Made by a program: the position numbers and the translations under genes
The notes under the pieces: generated by a model
Databases searched by the model: none
What the model was told of the DNA's origin: nothing
The model's input: only the letters and a program-made list of their open reading frames with translations
Part shown: positions 9,608 to 19,769 of the stretch, one piece after another
How the letters are laid out: every line of letters starts with the position of its first letter
Position numbering within the stretch: the stretch's first letter is position 1
Assembly (NCBI GenBank): GCA_900617975.1
Contig: UZAE01013569.1
Span: 1 to 21,140 of the forward strand
Direction: 5' to 3'
DNA length: 21,140 nucleotides
Source: Rodentolepis nana
Lineage: Eukaryota > Platyhelminthes > Cestoda > Cyclophyllidea > Hymenolepididae

Positions 9608-11043
9608 GGCACTTACACAAAAATTTGTTCAAATTATAAGGAGGAATTTCGGGAAACAGCACAGAAATTTCACCTTCCTGCAGTTCAGTTAGATAAAACT
9701 AAACAGACTAATACGCGCGAAATAATGAAATTCAAAATGCTTAGAATTTTAATTGACATTGAACTTAGGGAGCACAGATGTAAGAGAGAAGAATTAGTGC
9801 GATAAAACAAAATCAATTAAACCAAGTGGGAGAATGGGGGGTTCGCAATTAAACAATAAATCACTAAAGATTGATTTAAGGGCTGAATATCGATTTTATA
9901 AACCTATTGATTTTTCTCTTGTAGCAAGGCAATATTCAAAGGCAGAGAGATATTTGTTGATAGTGCAGAGGGAAAAAGAGTGAGTGGAAAAGATAATTAA
10001 GATAGCAATAATATTGCGCCAGGAAAACTGTCATCACTATCAACACAAGGCGTGCCGAAATGGCAAACTTTCTCCAGTTTGCCAGCCAGCCTGCTTGTGC
10101 GTATGTGTGTATGAACATACGCGTTCACTGCAAAAGAACTGCTGATTCACATCGGCACCCCAGCAAAAATAGGTAGCAACACAATGTACTCCCTACCCCT
10201 CCCTCCCATATCACAAAGATAGAGGTACAAAAATCGGGTCTTTCTTTCAACACACCCTATGCGCACACCCTTCGGCTTTGTGTTTATCCCACCGATTCGA
10301 CTTTCCAGTTGAAACAGAGAGTGAAAAATTACTATTAACAATCAAGTAGGCCATTCGGTCAGAATAGGAAATGGGAAAGAAAAGTAGCCAGCAGTTTAGA
10401 CAATCGAACAACCAACAAGCATGTCAGTAAAATGGGTAGACAGTAGGCGAATTCTGACTCCCACATATATGCCTATTGTGTGATGAAAGACGTAGAGCAG
10501 CCAGAAAAAAAACACGTCAAATAGGCAACTACGGTATACTTGACTAACTAACTAACAAATCGTTAGAGCAACTGTTGGGGTCCCGGAGATTAGAAAGATG
10601 AGATAAGGTGGTCTAGTTAGGTGGTTTTAGTGAACTGAGGTGGGTAAAAACCTACGTGATGGAGTAAAGAGATTGTTGTTTGGGCGCATTATGTGTGGCC
10701 GGCCGACCGCACACAGGAACAGAGCACAGCTTAGATTTATTCTACGGTTTAAAATAATTTTATTTTGAAATAAAAGACCAACGTTAATAATGAGGGGGGA
10801 AAAGTCAATCCACACCTGGAAACCCAATTACCAACCCTCAATCAGGTACATAGGGTTGAATTAAATCTTTGACAAATAGTGCCTCTTTTCCTCAAAACAC
10901 TCTTAATGACGCAGTGATTGCGTTGCAGAAAGACAAAATACGAACGATAACGATAATACGAACGTATGTGGTCCGGGTAAAGGGCAAAAGTCTACTTTTC
11001 TTAGTTATATGACAATTTAAGTACAAAATGGCAGACAACTTAC

Positions 11044-11354
11044 TTATGCAGCCTCGCATCACCGTAGAGATCAGAAAGTCCATTGGTGACATAGTGCCAA
11101 TGTGGTGAACTACGAGCCTCGGGGGAACCCGGATTAGAGAACATATAGATGTAGTCGAGAGGATCCGGTCCACCCATCCAGAATTTCCTCAAAGCTGTGA
11201 CTTGAAGGGGACTAGGCTGGTCAGGGTAGAGGCGATGGCAAGCTCGATAGATGGCTTGCAATCCAAGGCCCATATCAGCCCCAGTTGGGGTGTATGGACT
11301 GCCAATAGCACTGTCCATTGGACGGGGAGGTGGCCGTCCACTCTTAACCGACAT
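11044..11354 (-). CDS. SUFU: Suppressor of fused homolog, coding exon 1 (N-terminus)
   Basis: This exon encodes residues 1-103 plus two bases of codon 104 of suppressor of fused, the cytoplasmic and nuclear protein that binds and restrains Gli/Ci transcription factors in Hedgehog signalling. A Pro/Gly-rich leader (1-31) is followed by hallmark SUFU blocks: LQAIYRACHRLYPDQPSPLQ (32-51), GGPDPLDY (61-68), HWHY (85-88) and GLSDLYGD (92-99), which match the human protein almost position for position. The ATG at 11354-11352 is chosen because an in-frame TAA lies just upstream with no other ATG between, and the leader is about as long as in human SUFU. The exon ends CTGCATAA|GTAAGT, a strong donor with GT at 11043-11042, in phase 2. 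It joins exon 2 in frame. The identification is very secure; the exact transcription start is not known. Confidence 0.95.
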
Positions 11355-11389
11355 TATTCTAGAGGACTCAGAGTTGGTTCTCAATACGC

Positions 11390-11564
11390 TAGCTTATAAC
11401 AGACCAACGACAAAGCGAAAAGGGAGCGGATTGAGCTAGCATGCATGTTGGCTTAAACCAATTGCAAATGCACCCAACTACGATTGGTTGCATGATGGAT
11501 GATAGCGCATAGTGAGCCAATAAGGATGAGGGAATGATTACAAGGTCAGTACGTGACAACCAAT
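11390..11564 (-). promoter_or_regulatory. Probable SUFU promoter with four CCAAT motifs
   Basis: Upstream of the SUFU start ATG, CCAAT occurs at 11458-11462, 11517-11521 and 11560-11564 (plus strand) and as ATTGG at 11483-11487. That is four copies within about 107 bp. CCAAT clusters are typical NF-Y-bound promoter elements in animals. A TTATAAG motif read on the minus strand lies at about 11393-11399, some 40 bp before the ATG. If it works as a TATA box, the 5'UTR would be very short. The role is inferred from motif clustering and position only. Confidence 0.4.
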
Positions 11565-11599
11565 CAAAAAATGAGAGAATGAAAGGCATTGTGCTGCAC

Positions 11600-14180
11600 T
11601 GATTGTGTGGTAGTAAAAATAATAGTCCACTTTTTAATTATAAGTAGAGCTTTTAAAATAACTTCAGTAATGATGCATTCAGAAACGTTTACTCACTTTA
11701 AGCGTTAGGGTTGGCCTGAAAATGACATTGAAGCATTTATAAATGGAGTTAAAGATGCATAGTTAATAAATCCAAGGCATTTTGACCTTTATATTTTCAG
11801 GTAGTCTTCTTTGGGGTGGGAACTATTAAGTTACGTAACAATCAATCTTGATTACGTATAAAACCACGATTAAGAACGTACCAGATTGGCCTTTTGGTAA
11901 AGCAATTATCGATTTTATTTAAATATTAAGGCATTACTCCTAACCCTTGACCGCAAACCGTCGCAACTGGTTGTGAATTTCATGTTCAATGTTTAGGATA
12001 TGAAATGGGTTTAAAGGTATAGAATGTATTGTTTTCGTTTCAATTCGTAAAATTAGGTAATAAATTAGAAATACCATGCTTATTTTTAACTTTATATAAA
12101 CATAGCTTTTTATTCAAATCCTTGAGTCACTTTTTTGCACGACTGGTAATTAAGAGCCTGGTCAGCTTCACATCATCTGTCATTTTTAGCTGAATACATG
12201 CTGATTTGCTCTACTAACCAGTGGAACTTTCCTACTTTTAAATTCGCTATTTACTGGGTCACAAAAGCCTAGCTAATTCACGGACATGTAGTGGTCTCAA
12301 TTTGTACCGGACTCATCCATATTGATGAGAACATAATACAAATTTATCATGGGTGCTGCCACTGAGGAATTAGGAGTCACCTAAACTAACAACCACTCAA
12401 TCCATCGAATGGGATTGCAGTCGACCAGTGGGGAGTTTTGACGGAAGTAGATACTGTGAGAAGCGGACTACTTTCTTAATATTTCCTGGCCTACCATTCT
12501 ACTCTATTTAAATTTCACTCTAGTATGCGTGCTTATAATATTCTTTGCAACAAACCTATACTCAGATTGTGCTCCCCGCAATTACACTGTTAACTTGCTG
12601 TCTATCTCCCCTTTTGTTGGCCCTTTTGTAGTATTTGTCTCCCCCCCCCCCCCCCCAATTTGTGCAGCGTTTTCCTGATAACTTCAGATTGGGATGGTTC
12701 ACAAGAACTAGGCCTGGCGGGAAGGAAAGATGACGCTTTTAACTTACACACCTCCCAACATCACACAATTGTGCATCTCTTTACTTTGCCTTTCGAAGTA
12801 TTACGCTATGTGTCCAAATACTAAAAGTAAGATTGAATTGTTCACATCGTCTTTCCCCTTTCTACCTTTTGTTCAATGTGGTATACCTACTCTCCATGTT
12901 ACGAATTTCTTCCTTTGTCTTACCTAGTTTTCTGCTAGTTAACTCTGTGGTCGCAACTGTTCGAAATAAATAACTCAATAAATCAGTACTTGAGGTTATT
13001 AGAATTTAACAAGGACCTGATATTATCGAACAAATGAAAGTAAACTGAAAACGAAGTTTTAAATTGCTCAATTTGAAAATCCATGAATCCAAAGACGGCG
13101 CACCTCTTTGAAGCCTACAGAAACAAGTTCTAAATTTGAAAATGGTATATTTTGACACAATTACTTTAAACCTGAGGTCACTTTCTCCTAATGGACTATC
13201 ACTGTCATCTACCTACTAGCGACTAAGTAACTTAAATGCAGTAGCATTCAGCTAACCTTTTTGGAGTTTCATGTTTCTGCCTTCCATAATAGCCAGACAT
13301 AGCTCTAACCCCGGAGTGGGTGTCGATTGTAAACAAGCTCATGACTTTTTATATGAGTGACGATCAGTAGATCTTAGCTTCACTGTCACCTGACAACCTA
13401 TTTCACTCAATGTCACGGGAATTTTTCGTTTAGAACAAAGAGTAACCTATAAAAAGAAGCAAGGATTATGCTGGCTATCACTAGTCAACGTGCCGCCATT
13501 AATTGTCTTACCCTCTATTATGAACGCATATCACAGTAACCAGCGCGAGAGAGAGATAAACAAGACTAGACTAGTGACAAGACAAGCTTTATTGGTACAA
13601 ATGAGAATTTATTAAAACATCGCTATCGGGTTTGGTCGCATTGTGATTCGCCTGGGAATATTTACTCATAGCCCGAATATGGTTGGTCAGAGAATGGTGA
13701 TCGGCGACTAACCTTGCCATCGAGGTGATCTCTAACGCTTATAAAAAAAAAACAATATCAAACTTCCGGTATACGTGAAAGCATTAACTCCTAAACAGAA
13801 TAACCCAATCTGAAAGCAAGGACAATAGAACCCTACTAATAATCTCATCCGACAGACAAAAGAGCAACTACCTCTCACTTTTACTTTATTCATTCTCTAT
13901 TTCAAACAAGTTTCGCAATTTAGAATATTGAAGTCTCCATCATTTACACAAGAGCATTTCAAATTTCGGCATAGACCAGGATAATAATACCCAACTTAAT
14001 TACTGTTACGTTAGCAACAAGCAAGGGATATAAAGTTAAATAGTAAAAGAATGAGATAAAAATGACAGCTTTCTTTCATCGCAATAAGTATATTCATGAA
14101 ATCATAAGGCCAAGACCAACCAAGTAAGGATTTTGTGAATGGGGTGTGGAAAAGGATAAGCGAAAAGCAGAGATACTAAA
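11600..14180. other. Intergenic region between GET4 3' side and SUFU promoter
   Basis: About 2.6 kb of AT-rich sequence with no recognisable coding region on either strand. It holds one C16 tract (12641-12656) and the likely GET4 3'UTR near its right end. The frame at 12730-12927 is hydrophobic and cysteine-rich but has no family signature, and I do not call it a gene. Confidence 0.6.
12641..12656. repeat. Poly-C tract (C16)
   Basis: Run of 16 C in the GET4-SUFU intergenic region. Confidence 0.95.
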
Positions 14181-14200
14181 AGACATAGACTCTCTCCTTC

Positions 14201-15154
14201 TTAGTCAATATCATCAAACAGCATAGAAGTCGGCGATGATGCTGTTTTCCCAGACCCTGAGGCCGGCGATTCGTCAGTTGTTAACTCACTACTACCCTCG
14301 TCTCCGAATATTCGCATGATGTTAGACATCAGCCCATTGATAGGATCATTCTGCTTTTTCACTCCAAAGTACAACTGACTGATCTTATCAATATACTCAG
14401 CGTAACTAGGATCACGCATAAGTTGACTATGATACTGATTACAGAGGAAAGAGAGAACATCATAACTAAGCTTTCTTTCAATGGCTAACATCAATAACCA
14501 AACAAAATTGAGGAGTGGAAAGTGGATAAACGGCGGTCCGGCTTCAAGTTTGGGATGATTTCGTGTGTAAGTGTGGAAAGTGAGGGCGGCAACAGCAGTC
14601 TTTTTAGCACAAAGGAGTTGAAGAACAGCCTGAGTGACAAAAAGGTCGATTTCTGAGACTAAACCATGAAGTTGATGGAGTTCGATTAGAAAGAGTCCAA
14701 CTTTGTATCCGTCTCCAGCTAGCATAATACGACTTCTGGCTTGCGAAAAAGCACCTTCTTTGAGTAACTGGCGTCCAAGAAATTCATTGAAAGCACCAAG
14801 CTTGAGCTCGTCCTTTTCCAAAAGAGAAAGACACTTAGAGATAAACTTAAGCCGATCGGGACAAGTCTGAGGCATCGATGCTGTGAACTGACAAAGGGAT
14901 CTAAGCAATGAGTCTGTAATAGGCTTCTGGTTTTTAACAATGACATCAATGCATATACAAGCTAGATCACTGCCACATTCCCATTGTTGATTGTCAAGAA
15001 AAAATCTAACACCATCTAAGAGATCTTCAAGAATATCGCCACTAGTTTTACGCGAACTACTGCGATAGTAGGCGGACTTGTACAGTTGATGAGCCTCATA
15101 GAAGCGTTTTTCATCCTTGGCTGTTTGTATACGTTGCTTAAGCCTTGAATTCAT
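14201..15154 (-). CDS. GET4: Golgi-to-ER traffic protein 4 homolog (GET4/TRC35), single coding exon
   Basis: A 317-residue protein, close to the human length of 327. GET4/TRC35 is the alpha-solenoid subunit that, with BAG6 and UBL4A (Get5), hands tail-anchored membrane proteins to the TRC40/Get3 ATPase in the cytosol. Visible family blocks are FYEAHQLYKSAYYR (18-31), PDRLKFISKCL (99-109), EIDLFVTQAVLQLLC (168-182), HTYTRNHPKLEAGPPF (194-209), FPLLNFVWLLMLA (212-224) and RDPSYAEYIDKISQLYFGV (247-265). A Ser/Asp-rich tail runs from about 285 to 317. The ATG at 15154-15152 is the first in frame after a TAA further upstream, and the sequence just 5' of it (TTTTAG, AG at 15169-15168) looks like a splice acceptor. 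The stop is TAA at 14203-14201. The coding region shows no intron, frameshift or stop, so it looks functional. An AATAAA lies about 310 nt past the stop at 13890-13885. Confidence 0.95.
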   Translation of the reverse strand: MNSRLKQRIQTAKDEKRFYEAHQLYKSAYYRSSSRKTSGDILEDLLDGVRFFLDNQQWECGSDLACICIDVIVKNQKPITDSLLRSLCQFTASMPQTCPDRLKFISKCLSLLEKDELKLGAFNEFLGRQLLKEGAFSQARSRIMLAGDGYKVGLFLIELHQLHGLVSEIDLFVTQAVLQLLCAKKTAVAALTFHTYTRNHPKLEAGPPFIHFPLLNFVWLLMLAIERKLSYDVLSFLCNQYHSQLMRDPSYAEYIDKISQLYFGVKKQNDPINGLMSNIMRIFGDEGSSELTTDESPASGSGKTASSPTSMLFDDID

Positions 15155-15167
15155 AGCAGTGAAGGAA

Positions 15168-15564
15168 CTAAAATTGCGAATAAACACAACTATATGAACA
15201 ATAAAATTGAATAATTAGAGAATTCAAAACGAGTGATCTTGCAACCAATAACACTTGTCTACAACCATCAATAACAATACGCATGACTAACTTTACATGA
15301 ACATGGTACAACTATGAACCTTATTTAGTAAATAGGAATGATTTAAAAAGAAAACGAAAGACATTTAAATTACTGAACATATAAAAACAGAACCCAACGT
15401 AATTAGAAAAAGAAATAAATGTTACTAGAGGTACATATATACATAAGACATTAAATGATAGAGCGCAAAACTTTCCCAAGAAAGATATTGCTATTGAAAA
15501 GAGAAATAAAAGAAGATAATTCAAAGCCTACAAATAACTACAGAGAAAAAGTAGAAATACTTAC
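15168..15564 (-). other. Candidate 5'UTR intron of GET4
   Basis: On the minus strand a strong donor, GCGTCG|GTAAGTATTT (GT at 15564-15563), lies upstream of GET4, and a TTTTAG acceptor ends at 15168, 13 nt before the start ATG. Together they would define a 397-nt intron and a short non-coding first exon ending at 15565. The acceptor could instead receive a trans-spliced leader, which some flatworms use. This is splice-site pattern evidence only. Confidence 0.5.
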
Positions 15565-15589
15565 CGACGCCCGGCTATACTGGCTGATA

Positions 15590-15612
15590 CACAAATAATT
15601 GGCCAAGCTAAA
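15590..15612 (-). promoter_or_regulatory. Possible GET4 promoter with CCAAT motif
   Basis: ATTGG at 15598-15602 reads as GGCCAAT on the minus strand, about 35 bp before the candidate first-exon donor. CCAAT usually sits 60-100 bp upstream of transcription starts, so the spacing is tight. Weak evidence. Confidence 0.25.
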
Positions 15613-18100
15613 TTAAGTAATTCAACCTAACACACATCAGGAAAAAATTTATATAAAGTTGAAATAATAGAACTGATTATAATTAAAAAAGTTAATTTCC
15701 TAAATATGTTATTAAAAATTCTTTATTGCTATTATAAACGTGGGAATTTATTTAGCGAAAGATAATTAAAGAAAATATAAATAATCAAAATTAAAGAATC
15801 TTTGGTTTTATCACTATTCGACGATTTATTTTCAAAGCACACTGCTAGCATATTCAATGTGCTTTTTACATTCCCCCATAACGAATCCAAGTGGAAATGA
15901 ATGAACTGCTTATTTGGTTACAATAAAAATATTTTCAAATTTAATATATTGCCATAGTAAGCATTCCCATTTATAAATTCACATTACCTTCGAATAATTA
16001 TAAATAAAGATGATGTCATAATTGCTGTAAATTATAAAATTCGTAAATTTGACATGTATTTGCTTTAACTTTAACTCTATTAGCCAAAACTATACTAAAC
16101 TTTGCCGTTTGAATTCGTTTATTACCGTTTTTATACTGAGGACTTGACTTAACTAATGAAGTTTATGAAATAGAATAGTGTTTTGTGTACTGCTCTTTCG
16201 TCGTATTCACTTGATTAGTCACTGAAAAATATTGAATTTTGCCCTCAGTTGTGGCTCCAAATCACCCTTGATTGTCATTCATTCTTATTTTTATAATTAA
16301 ATGCTCATTTATATTTCCTTTCCACCATGAAAATGTGACGGAAATAAGTTCTCAGTTAGACTTTATCAATGTTCTTGCAAGTTCGATAATCTACAAACAA
16401 ATACAACCAGCTTCTGCTAGAGCCTCCAGTTTAATTTTGTCTAAAATTTTTTCGGCTATGAGGAGTTATTCGAAATAAATTAATTCTGATATATTTAGTT
16501 GAGCCTGCATGATCTAGCAAACCCTCCACTAAGTTATTATGACTAAGTTCCCAGTCTGTAACAAGCTTCCAAAATAAACATATTCCACAACTTGCCTGAG
16601 GCGTTAAAGCCATAAAATATCCATGTTTCTATTCGAATTCCATAATACTTTTCGCTTAAATATTAAAAAATTAAATGTGAGAACTATTGTAGAATAGTAG
16701 TGGAATAAAGTTTTTTATCTATTGAAAACTACATAGTTGAATCCATTTATGGCGAGAGACGGTTTTCATGGCCAAATTTAGGCGTAAATTAGATCTACTC
16801 ATTGACTATCACGAAAGATAATAAGCTTCTGATTTTGAACTCATATATTCCAATCAGAAATTCCAATACCATATTCTGCAGTTCTGAATTTAACTTACCA
16901 CAGTGTAAGAAGAAAGGAAGGCCGAAATGGGGCTCCTTTGATTCCTTGAAATTTGCATTTAGTCCAATAGAACGAAAGATTGTAACTAATAAGATAGAGG
17001 CAATATTTTGAGAAAGGAAGAATCAATACACGTTTGTTAGATTGATAGAATGTAACTGCCATATCCTGACTCGCTAAAATAAATAGCCAACTACCGAGAG
17101 GCAGTCAAACCCGTCTGAACTCAAAAGAAGAGTTTGATCTTGAGTAACCACAAAAATACGAAAATACCCACAAAGAATACTCTGTATGGCAACAGGGGAA
17201 ATAAGGCGTTATGTTTAGTCAGTAATCATAAGATGGAGAGGATGGAAGAATGAGAAACGTCTTTGAGAACAAAAGAAGGGACCAGACAAGATTGATTGAA
17301 GCCTACATCAATGCACTGCAAATGCAAGACGTATGCATAGTTCTAGCTGTGGTTAGGGACTACTTCGGATCTCAAACAAGGAGCCGTTGCCCACTAACTG
17401 ATTTAACCGTTTGGGCTACTTTACGGCTTTTCGAGTTTAGATATCGTAAAATTACAGAGATCGTGATAGTGATGTTAAAAAGTGTACAACTAACATGTTC
17501 AATTAGCCACCGTAAAGAGAACTTATCTATGGTCTTTAATTGACTTATATATCGAGATAGTAAGGTATATTTAACTGTTATTAAATTTCTGGAAGTAACA
17601 AAACTTTTGTCAAGAGTGCTACAATAACGAAATATGACATTGATTTAGCCTTTTATACATGCATATTGTTCGGTTCCTATGGCAACTTTTCGCTTCAACG
17701 ATGGACTTTCCATGGAAATTTGCTTTGTTCTCTAAGGGAGGCATAATAACAATAAACCAATGCATTTACCATCAAATTTGATATGAAGGTGATTGAAAAG
17801 CTACACCTTCTTTCCCGTATATTGTTAATTTGTTCATTGTTCATTTTCCTATTAAAATCAGACATTATAGCTTTTTTTATTTCCAATGGGAATGCAAAGG
17901 GCATATGAATAAGGTAATCAGCAAACGAGTCCAGTGTGGAATGACATAAGGAAGCAGTGGGGTGTGTGCCGTCATCTAAGAGGTACACTGTTCATGAATG
18001 AGAATTCACCAAGAAATGCTGAGCTAGGTGATACACTAAGTACCATGGTTGATCTCGTAACCGCTGAAAGAAGGTAGATGAGATTACTCCATTTTTCCCA
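15613..18100. other. AT-rich intergenic region, no gene recognised
   Basis: Very AT-rich sequence upstream of GET4. Frames of 97 residues at 17250-17543 (plus) and 17695-17988 (minus) are the longest here. Neither has a recognisable domain, a clear start context or splice partners. They could be chance or traces of decayed elements. Confidence 0.5.
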
Positions 18101-18396
18101 TAATTTATTTATTTCAAACGGCAGGCGTTTTGATGGTAATCATTAACCCTTTAGCTTACTTCGGGCTTTACAGAGACGAGGAGGAACATCAAAGTCGAGA
18201 GGGGGAACAGTAGAGTGATTCACAGATGTAAAGGAGGCAGACAGACACAAAGGTAGAAAAAGATGAGGTGAGTACTGTGTTGGGGTCGAATATGACAAAC
18301 AGTGGGACGATGGTAGTTTGAAGTCAACTGCCGGTTTATAGACTTTCTTGCCGTATGAGTACACGTTGCCCAGGGTGTATCACGTGGAGGTAAGTC
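18101..18396 (-). repeat. Dispersed repeat family, copy A (near complete, minus orientation)
   Basis: Read on the minus strand, this copy begins near GACTTACCTCC, passes CCCTGGGCAACG, TCATACGGCAA, TTGACTTCAAACTACCA and CACAGTACTCA, and ends in GCTAAAGGGTTAATGAT, then CGCCTGCC and an AAATAAATAAAT tail. The same ordered blocks occur in copy B on the other strand and, for the 3' part, in C and D. The (TAAA)n tail resembles the 3' ends of non-LTR retrotransposons or the SINEs they mobilise. A 73-residue open frame at 18143-18364 ends at the TAA in the conserved 3' block, but copies B and D are frameshifted or stopped in that frame, so coding is doubtful. Confidence 0.85.
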
Positions 18397-19256
18397 GATC
18401 GAACACCCCTTTTTCCATTATAATAAACTACTCATTAGATTTAAATGTCGAATATTAATCACATTTGGTTGTCTTAACCAGGATGTTAAAGGTTTTCGTG
18501 TACACAGCGCTTTCTTTAAAAAAACTGAATTCTTCTCGATTCATACGCGAGGAAACCGGGAACGACTGACTGGCCCAAACCTGAATCGTGGAAGGGAATA
18601 ATTAAAATCAAGATAATTTGAGCCGAGTATGGTCGCTGCTCGAAGCTCCCTCAACACTGGTAATAAAACGGCATTTCCCTGAGAAGATTGGTGTAGCCTC
18701 ATAACAGAACATCTGATCTGATTTAACTCTATCAGGAGATTTCCTTCAGAATCTGCTACAGGTCAAAGCGATTGGGTCTCTTGCCACACCCCAAAGAAGA
18801 ACTAAAAATTGCTTTACAGTTAACCAGTTAATTGATTGAATTACAGCTATTATTGCAACCCGTCTCACTGATTTATGCCGTAATAAACATTAAGAATAGT
18901 TATTTGGAATACAACTATTCGATAATAGTAAAATTTTCTTTAAATTTATTAAACCCCTCGCTCTTCTTCCTGATGGGACTAACAAAGTACTCTTGACATC
19001 CCGCATGCTTGAAATATCGCCCTCACTCCGAGTGCTGTCCCACGTAGAGAGATGAAACGATGTACGTTCGCTTACTTTAGACTCAACAGCGAATATTTTT
19101 TTGCATCGTCGAAATAATCGCTTTATCGGTATTAAATCTATTACCTATTTGTTCAGCAAACTCCACAATAAAGGTTGAATTTTCCGAATAAATTAATTCG
19201 CTGCTCGAAATAGGCTAGAATAAAGAAATAATGCTGTAACTTAGGCCTATGGGATA
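18397..19256. other. Spacer between inverted repeat copies A and B
   Basis: 860 bp of AT-rich sequence with no open frame of note and no recognised motif. It is enclosed by the head-to-head copies A and B. Confidence 0.5.
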
Positions 19257-19765
19257 GACTTACCTCCTCGTGGTGCGCCCTGGGCAACGTATAATCATAC
19301 GGCAAAAAAGTCTATTATATGGCTATTGACTTCTGACTTCAAACTACCATCACCCCATTGTATGGCAGTGACTTCTGACCCCACTGTATGTCATATTCGA
19401 CTAAGGCAGTTGACTTCTCACTTCAAACTACCACCACCTCATGCACTATGGGCAACGTATACTCATATGGCAAAAAAGTCTATTAACCTGCAGTTGACTT
19501 CTGACTTCAAACTACCACGACCCCCAAACTCACGTTGACTTCTCACTTCAAACTACCATGACCCCCACTGTGTCATATTCGACCCCTACACAGTACTCAT
19601 CTTACCCTTTTGGAGCCTTTGTGTCTGTTACAGTACTCATCTTACCCTTTCTGAGCCTTTGTGTCTGTCTCTTCTTTTAACTCCTCCCCTCTGTGAAGCC
19701 CGAAGTCAGCTAAAGGGCTAACGATAACTATCAAAACGCCCGCCATTTGGTATAAATAAATAAAT
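19257..19765 (+). repeat. Dispersed repeat family, copy B (plus orientation, internally expanded)
   Basis: Starts at GACTTACCTCCTCGTGG, contains CCCTGGGCAACG and TCATACGGCAA, and ends CTAAAGGGCTAACGATAA, CGCCCGCCATTTGG, TATAAATAAATAAAT. It is the inverted counterpart of copy A but about 210 bp longer, because internal segments are duplicated. The GGGCAACGTAT..TCATA block occurs twice (near 19283 and 19450), the TTGACTTC core four or five times, and a ~40-bp segment containing CAGTACTCATCTTACCC twice (19590-19667). Confidence 0.85.
19326..19558 (+). repeat. ~42-bp-period tandem repeat inside copy B
   Basis: A 24-bp core, TTGACTTCT(G/C)ACTTC followed by AAACTACCA, starts at 19326, 19410, 19494 and 19535, with a degenerate copy at about 19368. 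Spacings are 84, 84 and 41 bp, consistent with a unit of about 42 bp. Copy A has a single shorter core, so the expansion is specific to this copy. Confidence 0.8.
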
Positions 19766-19769
19766 GTTG

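Larger units (their letters stand above)
8216..11043 (-). other. SUFU: SUFU intron 1
   Basis: Intron of 2,828 nt between the two SUFU coding exons, with GTAAGT at the 5' end and TTTCTCAG at the 3' end. It splits a codon after its second base. No credible exon is seen inside. It contains a (TA)n tract, GA and CT tracts in opposite orientation, a perfect 8-bp hairpin near 10110, and a minus-strand tRNA-like A-box segment near 9020. Short open frames here (9936-10118, 10147-10341, 10627-10827) have no recognisable motifs and are taken as chance. Confidence 0.85.

Noticed and set aside
17695..17988. Minus-strand 97-residue frame with a start ATG
   Set aside because: No family recognised, no promoter or splice context, and the plus strand nearby has an equally long unrelated frame. 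Kept only as a possible decayed element.
18143..18364. 73-residue frame in repeat copy A as a retrotransposon C-terminus
   Set aside because: Copies B and D are interrupted or shifted in the same frame and conservation between copies is at nucleotide level, so coding is not supported.
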